A stretch of 64,000 bases of DNA from Rickettsiales bacterium (GCA_017999675.1 JAGNLL010000002.1:157649-221648), one strand, 5' to 3'; shown: positions 9,906-17,414, numbered from the stretch's first letter. Translations and numbers: made by a program. The notes: generated from the letters alone by a model not told the origin.

Positions 9906-9984
9906 TCTTGAGTTAAATTTACTAGTTTTCCAAAACCAAATTCTATAATCTTCTGCATTATCAATATAACAGATTTAAAAAACC

Positions 9985-9998
9985 TTGATTGTAATCAA
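9985..9998. promoter_or_regulatory. Perfect FNR/CRP-family operator between narK1 and its divergent regulator
   Basis: The 14 bases read TTGAT-TGTA-ATCAA, an exact match to the FNR/ANR/DNR consensus, and the dyad extends outward (AACC...GGTT) with flanking A and T runs. The centre is 86 bases from the narK1 start codon and 36 bases from the regulator start codon. It could therefore activate narK1 from a position near -41 and repress or autoregulate the regulator. The recognition helix of the neighbouring regulator carries the E-x2-S-R pattern that reads TTGAT half-sites. Confidence 0.85.
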
Positions 9999-10027
9999 GG
10001 TTTTTAATTATTTTTTCTTATTTAAGA

Positions 10028-11566
10028 ATGAGCGCCGATCCAATAATTATTTATAATTTTATACACGAAACCCAGCGTGAGAGAGGGTTGGCTGCGCTTT
10101 ACCTAAGCAAGTCTAATAATAATTCTGACGATCTAGAGAGGCAGTTTTACATCGTAGATGACTTAGTAAAAAATTTTATCCTTCAAAAAGAAAGTCAGAA
10201 TTCTAAAATTTTACCACTTATCAACTCAATCAAATCTTTACCAAAAGAGAGAAAAATAATCCTCGATAAGAATGTTGATGTTTTAGAAATGATTCTTTTT
10301 TACAGTCAGAATCTAGTATCAACGTCGATTGAATTGATGGAGGAGATTATGATCTCTGATCAAAAAGCTAGCCCAGTAAAGATTTCAGCTTTCATAAACT
10401 TTCTAAAATGGAAAGAGAGAGTTGGATTTGAACGCGCAGTTGGTACAAAGATGATAGAAGAAAAAAGATGGTCTGGAAGCCTAAAAGAGAGGATTCATTA
10501 CATCATTTCTGAACAGAATGCGTATGAAAGAATGTTTCTAAATTTTGTGGATAAACAGGTTAAAGACTCGATAGATTTAGCATCTAAGAATGAGAAAGTT
10601 TTTAGAAGGATAGAAAAAATAAATGAATCAATACTTAGTGGCGTATTCTTTGAAGACGATGAGCCAATTACTGCTGATGAGTGGTTTAATATCTTTACGA
10701 TAAAAATAGATTCGTTACACAAGATTGGCAAAATTATGCTGATAAACTTATTAACCCCAGAGGATAATAATCTCATCCAAAAAGAAACCCATCATTGTAG
10801 CAATATTATACTGGGAAAGTCAGTCATAATACATTTGAGCAAAATCAAGAAAATAAAATTATTAAAGGGAATTGACGAGGAGTGTCTTAACAAAATTCTA
10901 AAATATGCACATGTTACTGAATACAAAAAGAAAGAGAAAATTTTTCTACAAAATGATTCTGCATCAAAGCTCTATTTGATCCTTGATGGATTTATTAAAA
11001 TAATTAAACACGGTTCCAGCGATGATGAGGCTATCATACAAATTGTTGGTAGCTCTGATGAAATACTCGAGACCTCAGTACTAAGCAATAATGATAAATT
11101 TACAGTAACTGCTGAAGTTGTAGAGGATGCAGAGATATTATCCATTCCAGCATCAATAATTAGAGATAGCTTAAAGAGTGATCAACATTTAGTCTCAAAT
11201 GCACTAGGCCTTATAGCAAGCAATTCTCAGAATATTGTTAGTCAATTTGGACAAGTTCTTTCAAAAGATATAAGGAAGAGGGTAGGATGGTTTTTTCTAA
11301 AACTGCTCTTAGAGAATCTTGGAAAAAGTAAGAAATTTAATTTGCCCTACAGTAAGGTTTTGATAGCTCGCTATTTCGATATACAACCAGAAACCCTCTC
11401 CAGAATTATTCGTGACTTTAGGGAGTTTGGAATTACCACCAAGAAAGACACTATCGTCTTATCTGATCTATATTCATTATGTAGATTCTGCGACTCAGAC
11501 ACTTACAGTCATTGCAGCATTGCAGGACAAGAAAAATGTTCGTCTAAAAATGTTTGGCATGTCTAA
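10028..11566 (+). CDS. NIT-domain/Crp-Fnr fusion, predicted nitrate-responsive transcription regulator of nar
   Basis: A 512-residue protein with three parts. Residues 1-235 form an all-helical region with TQRERGLAALYLS (R17, R19) near the start and KERVGFERAVG (R131, R136) in a later helix, the pattern of the NIT nitrate/nitrite-sensing domain of NasR. Residues 280-395 resemble a Crp/Fnr cyclic-nucleotide-fold sensor (FLQNDSASKLYLILDGFIKI). Residues 410-483 are a Crp-type winged helix with recognition helix PETLSRIIRDF, including the FNR-like E-x2-S-R. The last 30 residues carry C-x2-C-x7-C-x7-C (C485, C488, C496, C504), possibly metal or Fe-S binding. There is no membrane segment, so it should be a cytoplasmic one-component sensor. 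It is divergent from the nar operon across an FNR box. The domain calls are by eye; the Crp part is secure and the NIT part is probable. Confidence 0.8.
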   Translation: MSADPIIIYNFIHETQRERGLAALYLSKSNNNSDDLERQFYIVDDLVKNFILQKESQNSKILPLINSIKSLPKERKIILDKNVDVLEMILFYSQNLVSTSIELMEEIMISDQKASPVKISAFINFLKWKERVGFERAVGTKMIEEKRWSGSLKERIHYIISEQNAYERMFLNFVDKQVKDSIDLASKNEKVFRRIEKINESILSGVFFEDDEPITADEWFNIFTIKIDSLHKIGKIMLINLLTPEDNNLIQKETHHCSNIILGKSVIIHLSKIKKIKLLKGIDEECLNKILKYAHVTEYKKKEKIFLQNDSASKLYLILDGFIKIIKHGSSDDEAIIQIVGSSDEILETSVLSNNDKFTVTAEVVEDAEILSIPASIIRDSLKSDQHLVSNALGLIASNSQNIVSQFGQVLSKDIRKRVGWFFLKLLLENLGKSKKFNLPYSKVLIARYFDIQPETLSRIIRDFREFGITTKKDTIVLSDLYSLCRFCDSDTYSHCSIAGQEKCSSKNVWHV

Positions 11567-11734
11567 AACTGGAAGTATAGTATTTGCGGCATCGCTGCAT
11601 TTTTCATTTCTGACGTCCTCAATAAATCCTTTGTAAATTAATCGGTTCATAAACTTTTTTAAAATTGGTAAAGTGTCGCGACACCAATGAACGCTTCGTT
11701 TTAAACAGTTACCAAGTGGAATGATTGAGAATCT

Positions 11735-11908
11735 TTACTTAGTGCAATGTTCCTCAAATTCCTGATTAAAATTGTCGATTTGGCGGAGGGTTTCTTCGGA
11801 CATCGTGTCGTATTCTCCTTGACTCAAAGTGATGGGATTTGCCCACAAGCAGAAATTATTTGCGGATGTATTTTTGCATCCGCTTGTGAACAGCAACAAT
11901 ATCATCAT
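11735..11908 (-). CDS. Small phage lipoprotein, outer-membrane spanin-like (Rz1-type)
   Basis: From the Met at 11908 the product is 57 residues, beginning MILLLFTSGC, a short signal with a lipobox ending at Cys; an upstream Met at 11947 is also possible. The rest (FCLWANPITLSQGEYDTMSEETLRQIDNFNQEFEEHC) has the W-A-x-P-I...T..QI..N....C pattern of small phage lysis-associated lipoproteins. The first part overlaps the 3' end of the next upstream gene in another frame, the classic nested Rz/Rz1 arrangement. It is predicted to help disrupt the outer membrane at lysis. Confidence 0.6.
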   Translation of the reverse strand: MMILLLFTSGCKNTSANNFCLWANPITLSQGEYDTMSEETLRQIDNFNQEFEEHCTK

Positions 11909-12071
11909 TCTTGCGAATATTCTGCCTCTTTTTTGATTCAACTGCATCTGTAAAATCTTCTTTAAGCTGTTCGATTTTTTGTGATTTTTTTCCGAAGAAA
12001 TTTCCGAGTGTAAAAATTGCTAAAATAGCAGCAATGAAGGCTGCGATTTGGATGAATAAATTTTTGATCAT
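11856..12071 (-). CDS. Small membrane protein with coiled coil, inner-membrane spanin-like (Rz-type)
   Basis: The 71 residues comprise an N-terminal membrane segment (FIQIAAFIAAILAIFTLGNFFG) and a charged helical tail (KKSQKIEQLKEDFTDAVESKKRQNIRKNDD), the layout of an i-spanin. Its start overlaps the stop of the holin-like gene by 4 bases (ATGA), and its end overlaps the Rz1-like lipoprotein gene in a different frame. I recognise it by topology and position, not by a conserved motif. Confidence 0.55.
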   Translation of the reverse strand: MIKNLFIQIAAFIAAILAIFTLGNFFGKKSQKIEQLKEDFTDAVESKKRQNIRKNDDIVAVHKRMQKYIRK

Positions 12072-12316
12072 TTATCCTCCTCTTGCTTTGTCGCTTTCTC
12101 AAAAACGCTTATTCCAAGCAACCCACTGCCAGAAATTAGAAAGGTATTGATGATGCTAAGAGCTGTTACCGCATCTTTTGCGCCAGACTTCAAGCTGTAA
12201 AAAAAGAGGATTGTAGAAAACAAAATTCCGGTGGTGAGCAAAATTGATCCCCACAATCTCTTCGATGATTTATTGCCCCTAGAATCTTCTAAAAATTTGC
12301 ATGGAATTTTATTCAT
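12068..12316 (-). CDS. Holin-like phage membrane protein
   Basis: I use the Met at 12316 (MNKIPCKFLEDSRGNKSSKRLWG), giving 82 residues; an in-frame Met at 12346 would sit further inside the endonuclease gene. Two hydrophobic helices (LWGSILLTTGILFSTILFFYSL and ALSIINTFLISGSGLLGISVF) with a charged C-terminus fit a small class II-type holin. It overlaps the endonuclease VII gene by 8 bases and the spanin-like gene by 4. Holin function is inferred from topology and from the lysis cassette around it. Confidence 0.55.
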   Translation of the reverse strand: MNKIPCKFLEDSRGNKSSKRLWGSILLTTGILFSTILFFYSLKSGAKDAVTALSIINTFLISGSGLLGISVFEKATKQEEDK

Positions 12317-12818
12317 TGTTGATTTCAAAAGTGTTTGGTTTGGCATTTAGCATGCTCGAAACAGCATTCATGTAGCCTGCAAAAAAGCTGTCCGCATATT
12401 CTTTTTCTTTGATCTTATGTAGAAAAATATACTTGATGAGCCTTAGGGAAGATGATGGGTCTTCGTTTAGTTGCGCTATGGCTTGATTACATCTGTGACA
12501 TAACAAACCTCTTACCTCGCCAGTTTTATGACAATGATCCACAAGGAAGTATTTGTCGTTTTTTCTCACGTGCTCACCTTTGCCGCAGATAGCGCAAGTG
12601 TGATTTTGTAAAGCTAGCAACTCTTCGTACTGCTTGAGAGTTATTCCGTATCTAGTTCTATACTTTTGCTCTCTCTTTTTTTCCGGATTTTTTCTGGACC
12701 ATTCTCTGAGATAGCTATTTCGACATTCCTTACAATCAGAACGCTTCGTATCGCGCATCTTGTGAAAATAGGAAATAGGCTTTTCACAACCGCACTTTGT
12801 ACATATTTTACCTTTCAT
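12309..12818 (-). CDS. Phage recombination endonuclease VII (HNH/zinc type)
   Basis: A 169-residue protein. The N-terminus has a zinc ribbon (CTKCGCEKPISYFHK...CKECRNSYLREW), and the centre carries YGITLKQYEELLALQNHTCAICG...DHCHKTGEVRGLLCHRCN, the beta-beta-alpha-metal nuclease core of endonuclease VII (T4 gp49-like). Such enzymes resolve branched DNA during phage packaging or act as free-standing nicking nucleases. It lies between the endolysin and the holin-like gene, where selfish HNH genes often sit. The last 50 residues are not typical and may be a partner-binding tail. Confidence 0.85.
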   Translation of the reverse strand: MKGKICTKCGCEKPISYFHKMRDTKRSDCKECRNSYLREWSRKNPEKKREQKYRTRYGITLKQYEELLALQNHTCAICGKGEHVRKNDKYFLVDHCHKTGEVRGLLCHRCNQAIAQLNEDPSSSLRLIKYIFLHKIKEKEYADSFFAGYMNAVSSMLNAKPNTFEINNE

Positions 12819-12837
12819 CTATTTAATCGCAAACAAG

Positions 12838-13239
12838 CTATACGAGCTCAAAATGCACCAAATCATTAAACTTGTTTTCTCTCGAATCTAAAGAGCCATT
12901 CCATGATCCACCCCATCTTATTTTTATTTTCATCTGTTGCGCAGTAGCAATAACATAGCCAGCAAAAGTGTAAAAATTTTCTGAACACTTCCAATCAATT
13001 GAGGGTTCCTTTGCGTAATATGGTGCAGCATCAACAGCAAGTGAAGGAGAATGATTGTGTTTTCCACCGGATTTTATTTTTGATTTTCCGGTGTTGAAAG
13101 CTTTGAGCTGATCTTCATCGGAGCGTTGCCCTTCAAGGATGGTGCAATCGTAATGCTTGATCACTTCATTGAAAAGTTTCTGCAAATCAGGATGACAAGT
13201 TGATAATTTTTCCAGAGACGATTTTCCAAATTGTGGCAT
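12838..13239 (-). CDS. Phage endolysin, M15-family L-alanyl-D-glutamate-type peptidase
   Basis: A 133-residue single-domain peptidoglycan peptidase. The zinc site is visible as H-x-x-S-x-A-x-D (HSPSLAVDAAPYY) and the C-terminal DLVHFEL, with RSDEDQLKAFNTGKSKIKSGGKHN and IRWGGSWNG between, as in T5-type endolysins. It has no signal peptide, so it would need the neighbouring holin-like protein to reach the wall. It is transcribed with the tail and spanin genes on the minus strand. Confidence 0.85.
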   Translation of the reverse strand: MPQFGKSSLEKLSTCHPDLQKLFNEVIKHYDCTILEGQRSDEDQLKAFNTGKSKIKSGGKHNHSPSLAVDAAPYYAKEPSIDWKCSENFYTFAGYVIATAQQMKIKIRWGGSWNGSLDSRENKFNDLVHFELV

Positions 13240-13247
13240 AGTTTATT

Positions 13248-13544
13248 TTATTTTAGATTGATGTGATCGCCTAAAAGCGAGATGAATCCGGCGGTAATTA
13301 AAGTCATGAAACCAACCACCATCCATTTGATAAAAATTCTAAAACTGTCTTTCTTCGCGATACGGAAAGCCTTGAGCAATTCGCGCAAATCTCTGATATC
13401 GGTTGGTGCGTTTTCATCGTGAAGACCAAGTTCACTCAGTGCGATTTTCGCGCCATTTTTTGAGGCTTGTTCCAGAAGCTGTTCCAGCTCGCACTTAGTG
13501 AGAACGAATTCCCCTTCGTCTGATTTTTTAATTTTACTCCACAT
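13248..13544 (-). CDS. Small phage membrane protein (DUF6127-like)
   Basis: 98 residues: a charged N-terminal half (TKCELEQLLEQASKNGAKIALSELG), a conserved-looking LHDENAPTDIRDLRELLKAFRIAKK segment, and one C-terminal membrane helix (WMVVGFMTLITAGFISLLG). Proteins of this shape are common beside the endolysin of alphaproteobacterial phages; I believe it belongs to the DUF6127 group but could not check. It overlaps the gpD remnant by 11 bases. Function is unknown, possibly lysis control. Confidence 0.55.
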   Translation of the reverse strand: MWSKIKKSDEGEFVLTKCELEQLLEQASKNGAKIALSELGLHDENAPTDIRDLRELLKAFRIAKKDSFRIFIKWMVVGFMTLITAGFISLLGDHINLK

Positions 13545-14316
13545 CGGACAGTTTGATAATTGCGGTTACTTGCGTCACAAAGCCTTGATCACTCAGGGAG
13601 TGATTAACGCTTGTGATGATCCAGTTTTTATTTTTCAGGTATTTGATATCTGTGATAATGATCTTGTTTTCGGCACTTAGCTTTGTGTTGCCTTGGACAG
13701 AAAAATTAAGATTTTCTGCACCTCGTTTAAATTCAGCCAACTTCGCTTTTGCTGCTTCCAATGCTCTGTCAGCGCTGACGAATTTATATCGCATCGTGTA
13801 AGCGGGATCACCAGTTCCGGCAAAAACATTTTCTTCTTTTCCGGTAGCAAAGTTATGCCATTTGGCAATTACCTTGCCGTATTTTTCCAAGTCAGAAACT
13901 CTTAATTTCCAGTCACTGAGTTGATTTTCTGAAAGTTTAATTACGGGTAATTCTTTGCCGCTTTCTGAAATACTCGTTCCTCTCCGGAAGAATAATAATC
14001 TGCCAAGAGAGAGCTTTGTAAAAGCACCGTAGCTTTGCGCCAGGCTGTTAAGAAACGAGATATCGCTCTCATCGGTTTGATCTAAATGCGAGATGTAAAT
14101 CTGCTTAAAATATTCATCTATCGCAGCTTTAAAACCATTGTTGTTGGCAATTGCGGTGATGATTCCAACCAGAGTAAAACCGTGCCATGATTTACTTTTC
14201 GGCGCTTTGATTTTTTTGCTTAGATTTTTGTCGAGTGTATTGCTTGCCTTGCCAGTGATTCGCATTTGTGAAGGCGGAGAAGAAACCTCGACATCATCCA
14301 CAATGTAACTTCCCAT
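13534..14316 (-). pseudogene. Phage baseplate hub (late control gpD-like), 5' truncated
   Basis: The first Met in the open frame gives 260 residues starting MGSYIVDDVEVSSPPSQM, a segment that is internal in intact P2 gpD-like proteins (usually 330-390 residues). Homology-like sequence extends a few codons further upstream (WVTK), and the frame is stopped by TGA at about 14370, with no trace of the N-terminal jelly-roll part. The remainder looks intact (KSWHGFTLVGIITAIANNNGFKA..., KWHNFATGKEENVFAG...). The break coincides with the start of the divergent recombinase cassette, so recombination probably removed the 5' end. It is probably non-functional, although a shortened product is possible. 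Confidence 0.75.
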
Positions 14317-14317
14317 C

Positions 14318-14530
14318 TTGGTTACCCAAATGGAACTTCGAACTAACCACCCAGAAACAATAATTTCTCCTCATAAAAGGCTGCAGGAAATCGGCAAAAT
14401 CTTAAGTGCCGGCATTTACCGCCTCGAGATCTTCGAGCGAAGCCAGAATTGTCAGATTCTACTTGATAACAAACCATTCCCAAGCCTTCATAGCATTGAT
14501 TCTAACCTCAATCAACAAGCTATGCTATGA
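14318..14530 (+). CDS. Small conserved protein of the DUF2924/serine-recombinase cassette
   Basis: 70 residues from the first Met; a start at the fifth residue (MELRTNHPE) is equally likely. The core HKRLQEIGKILSAGIYRLEIFERSQN resembles the small protein that often precedes DUF2924 and a large serine recombinase in alphaproteobacterial elements. Its stop overlaps the start of the DUF2924 gene by 4 bases, which supports translation. Function is unknown; it may be a recombination directionality or regulatory partner. Confidence 0.55.
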   Translation: MVTQMELRTNHPETIISPHKRLQEIGKILSAGIYRLEIFERSQNCQILLDNKPFPSLHSIDSNLNQQAML

Positions 14531-14946
14531 GCAAATCTATTATCCGTCAAATCATCGAATTAGAAGGCAAATCCGCTGCTGAAATTAGGCAAATCTACAA
14601 TGAGATTATGCCTAAAAAATGCGCCGCTAATGCAAACAAAGAATATTTGCGACCGAGAGTCGCATATCGCTTACAAGAACTATCCCTCGGAGCTTTAGGC
14701 GAAGAAACCAGAGCAAAATTATTAAAAATCGCAGGCGGCATCTCCATCAACACCTTAAGGCATCATAGCGACCTGATAGCTGGAACTAAAATCTGCCGCG
14801 AATGGGGCGGAGTAATGCATGAGGTTGAGGTGCTAAAAGACTGCTTCGAATATCAAGGACAAAAATTCAAAAGCCTTTCCTCAATAGCTGGGAAAGTTAC
14901 CGGCACTAAATGGAACGGTCCTAAATTTTTCAAATTAAAATCATGA
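14527..14946 (+). CDS. DUF2924 family protein
   Basis: 139 residues with the family pattern: an N-terminal helix (RQIIELEGKSAAEIRQIYNEIMPKK), NKEYLRPRVAYRLQELSLGAL, then LIAGTKICREWGGVMHEVEVLKDCFEYQGQKFKSLSSIAGKVTGTKWNGPKFFKL. The C-terminal part resembles a small DNA-binding or nuclease-like fold in which RxW and TGTKWNGPxFF are conserved. DUF2924 genes almost always sit immediately upstream of a large serine recombinase in Rickettsiales and Wolbachia WO phages, as here (4-base overlaps both sides). The role is unproven, presumably recombination accessory. Confidence 0.85.
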   Translation: MSKSIIRQIIELEGKSAAEIRQIYNEIMPKKCAANANKEYLRPRVAYRLQELSLGALGEETRAKLLKIAGGISINTLRHHSDLIAGTKICREWGGVMHEVEVLKDCFEYQGQKFKSLSSIAGKVTGTKWNGPKFFKLKS

Positions 14947-16268
14947 CCGAAAATCTTACTACAAAACCAAAAATCCGCTGCGCCATTTATACCAGAAAAT
15001 CCAATGAAGATGGGTTGGAGCAGGAATTTAACTCAATTGACGCTCAAAGGCTTTCTGGAGAAAATTTTATCGCCTCACAAGTTGGAAAGGGATGGGTTTT
15101 GGTTGATGAGCATTATGATGACGGTGGGTATTCTGGAGGAACTCTGGAAAGACCAGCGCTAAAGCGACTCTTCCGCGATATTGAAGAAAATAAAATTGAC
15201 TGCGTGGTCATTTACAAAATTGATCGCTTGAGCAGATCGCTTTTTGACTTTCAAAAAATCATCGAACTTTTTGATCAGAAAAAAGTCAGCTTTGCATCGG
15301 TTACTCAAAATTTTACCACTGATGATTCGGTTGGACGATTAATGCTGAACGTGATGCTCAGCTTTGCTCAATATGAACGAGAGCTAACTGGTGAAAGAAT
15401 TCGCGACAAGGTTGACGCTTCAAAAAAGAAGGGAATGTGGATGGGCGGAAATCCTTCGCTTGGCTATGATATCAATGACAGAAAGCTAGTCATCAATGAA
15501 GCTGAAGCGAAGATTGTCAGAATTTTATTTCAAAATTTTATAGAAAACCAATCAGTTACAGAAACTGCCAGAGAGCTAAACAAATCTGGCTTCACCACCA
15601 AAACTTGGATTTCTGCTAGCGGCAAGTTGCAGCAAGGTCAGAAGTTTAACAAAAAGAATGTCAGAAGGATTTTAGAAAATCCAATCTATGCCGGAAAAAT
15701 TAAACACAAAAATCAGCTTTATGATGGGCAACATAAGGCAATTATTGCCGATGATATTTGGCAAAAAACTAAAGAAATTCTAAGCAAAAATCAAAGCAAC
15801 AAGCCATCAATTCCAGTATCAAGAATAACTGTAGCACCACTCTTAAAAGGCCTAATAAATTGCGGAGTTTGTGGCAGTAAAATGATTCCGACTTACACAA
15901 TTAAAAAAGGCAAAAGATATCGCTATTATCTGTGCTCATCCAAGGCGGTTGGCAATAATGATTCTTGTGCAGTTGGCAGAATATCGGCAACTGAAGCAGA
16001 AAATTTAGTCACCAATCAGGTTTTGAATTTGCTCAAAAAACCAGAATTTATTGTTAATACCATCAGCCAGTCAGCAGGTAAAATTCAGGAAAGTGTTGTT
16101 ATCAATTCTTTCAAACAAATTGAAAAAGTCTGGGATGAATTATTCCCAATTGAACAGGCAAGAATCATCAGTCTTTTAGTCAAAGATATCACCATCAATC
16201 CCAACGGGATCAACATCAGAATTTTTAAAGAAGGGCTACACTCATTATCAACTGAACTGACCGCATAA
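14943..16268 (+). CDS. Large serine recombinase (phage integrase)
   Basis: 441 residues. The N-terminal resolvase catalytic domain has the nucleophile Ser in AIYTRKS (S20) and the Arg cluster YKIDRLSRSLFDF. A recombinase domain follows (SLGYDINDRKLVINEAEAKIVRILFQNF...NPIYAGKIKHKNQLYDGQH), then a zinc ribbon (INCGVCGSKMIPTYTI...YYLCSSK...CAVG). This is the integrase type used by WO-like and other prophages to integrate at attP/attB without host factors. No frame damage is visible, so it may still be active although the adjacent phage genes are decayed. Confidence 0.92.
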   Translation: MTENLTTKPKIRCAIYTRKSNEDGLEQEFNSIDAQRLSGENFIASQVGKGWVLVDEHYDDGGYSGGTLERPALKRLFRDIEENKIDCVVIYKIDRLSRSLFDFQKIIELFDQKKVSFASVTQNFTTDDSVGRLMLNVMLSFAQYERELTGERIRDKVDASKKKGMWMGGNPSLGYDINDRKLVINEAEAKIVRILFQNFIENQSVTETARELNKSGFTTKTWISASGKLQQGQKFNKKNVRRILENPIYAGKIKHKNQLYDGQHKAIIADDIWQKTKEILSKNQSNKPSIPVSRITVAPLLKGLINCGVCGSKMIPTYTIKKGKRYRYYLCSSKAVGNNDSCAVGRISATEAENLVTNQVLNLLKKPEFIVNTISQSAGKIQESVVINSFKQIEKVWDELFPIEQARIISLLVKDITINPNGINIRIFKEGLHSLSTELTA

Positions 16269-16269
16269 C

Positions 16270-16674
16270 ATGAAGCAAAATATCGCAATTACCTGTGATG
16301 AAACCATCAATATTTTTGTGCCAATGGAGATCAAAAAACGAGGTGGAACGGCAATGGTAATCATGCCTAAAAATATCAGCAGAGATGAGTGTCAAAAGTG
16401 TTTTGATGAGAAGATCATCAAATCAATTGCTAGAGCCCATAAATGGAAAATTATGCTTGATGAAGGGCGAGCTTCATCTTTGGCTGAAATTGCTGAGAAA
16501 GAAAAAGTTAACTCTTCTTATGTGAGTAGGATTTTTAATCTGAATTTTCTTTCACCAAAAATTGTGGAGCGAATTTTGAGTGGCACTCAACCAAGAACGC
16601 TGAAACTGCAAGATATCATCATCAAAGAAATGCCTGACCTCTGGCAAGAACAAGAAGAGAAATGGGGATTTTAG
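16270..16674 (+). CDS. Helix-turn-helix protein of the recombinase cassette
   Basis: 134 residues. The centre reads SLAEIAEKEKVNSSYVSRIFNLNFLSPKIVERILSGTQP, a clear HTH of the kind found in the small protein encoded just after large serine recombinases in alphaproteobacteria. It begins 1 base after the recombinase stop, so it is co-transcribed. It may repress the cassette or act as a directionality factor; neither is shown. Confidence 0.7.
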   Translation: MKQNIAITCDETINIFVPMEIKKRGGTAMVIMPKNISRDECQKCFDEKIIKSIARAHKWKIMLDEGRASSLAEIAEKEKVNSSYVSRIFNLNFLSPKIVERILSGTQPRTLKLQDIIIKEMPDLWQEQEEKWGF

Positions 16675-16784
16675 ATCGGATTTTGTGAGAGAATTTACGA
16701 AGGACTTTCTAAGCATCTTGTCTCTTAAGAGAGCTACTGCGCTGGCTATATTTGTGGATTAAAATTTATTCAAATTTTTAGTTA

Positions 16785-16985
16785 CTATTTGCTATCAACT
16801 CTTCTTTCTAACTCCTTTTTTATTTTCGCCATATTGTCGCGAATATAATCACAGTAAGAAACTATTGCAAAAAGCTGTTCATCAGAAAATGAGTAAGCAT
16901 CTTTAGCGAAATTATTCAAATCTGAGGAAAATCCCTCAGCCGATTTTCTTAAAAAATAAAACTCAATTTTGTTTTCGCTTGGCAT
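16785..16985 (-). CDS. Hypothetical 66-residue protein at the edge of the prophage remnant
   Basis: I do not recognise it. The product (MPSENKIEFYFLRKSAEGFSSDLNNF...) is soluble, acidic in the middle and basic at the end, and an AAGGA ribosome binding site lies about 6 bases before the ATG. It points back toward the recombinase cassette. It may be a phage-borne regulator; existence is probable but unproven. Confidence 0.4.
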   Translation of the reverse strand: MPSENKIEFYFLRKSAEGFSSDLNNFAKDAYSFSDEQLFAIVSYCDYIRDNMAKIKKELERRVDSK

Positions 16986-17414
16986 AAAAATCCTTAAAAG
17001 GTTAAAAATAAAAAACGATGTATAGCCAATATAGACAAGGCTTTACACGGTTTTACTTTACCTCAAAAGAAGTGTTCTATCAAGTTGAAAGAAACAAAAA
17101 AATAACAACAGCAAATATAGTGACCAGTTTGCAAAAAAGCCAGAGATACCACTCGAGCTAAACAATGGCAAAGTTAGAGGAAAAACCTGCGGAACCAGTG
17201 TTTATCGAACTTCACCTTTTTCGCAAAAGTGCAGTTGAAACGGAGAAACAGAGAGAGAAATGCTAAAAAATCAGCAAAATTTGGAATTTTTGGAGAATGA
17301 AAAGTGCGGATGAAATGAAAATCAAAAAGCTGGGAGATGCTGCAAACACAGGGCTTTGAAGGGGGTGGTAAAAATTGCAGAAACCTACGGGAGACTTGGT
17401 TTGCAATAGGATTT
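16986..17414. other. Gene-poor region between prophage remnant and tRNA-Ser
   Basis: No convincing gene is seen. A 33-codon open frame on the plus strand (17165-17266, product beginning MAKLEEKPAEP) has no good ribosome binding site. The stretch is purine-rich on the plus strand. No clear att core or direct repeat with the left side of the prophage (about 11.6 kb) could be found by eye. Confidence 0.4.

Noticed and set aside
9982..10005. Hairpin AACCTTGAT/ATCAAGGTT with T run as a terminator
   Set aside because: It lies between divergent promoters, where no transcript needs ending, and matches the FNR consensus exactly; an operator explains it better.
11673..11684. GTGTCGCGACAC palindrome as an operator or att core
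   Set aside because: No second copy was seen near the other prophage edge and no regulator links to it; left as an unexplained dyad.
17165..17266. 33-codon frame (MAKLEEKPAEP...)
   Set aside because: No ribosome binding site, no known motif; mentioned only as part of a gene-poor stretch.
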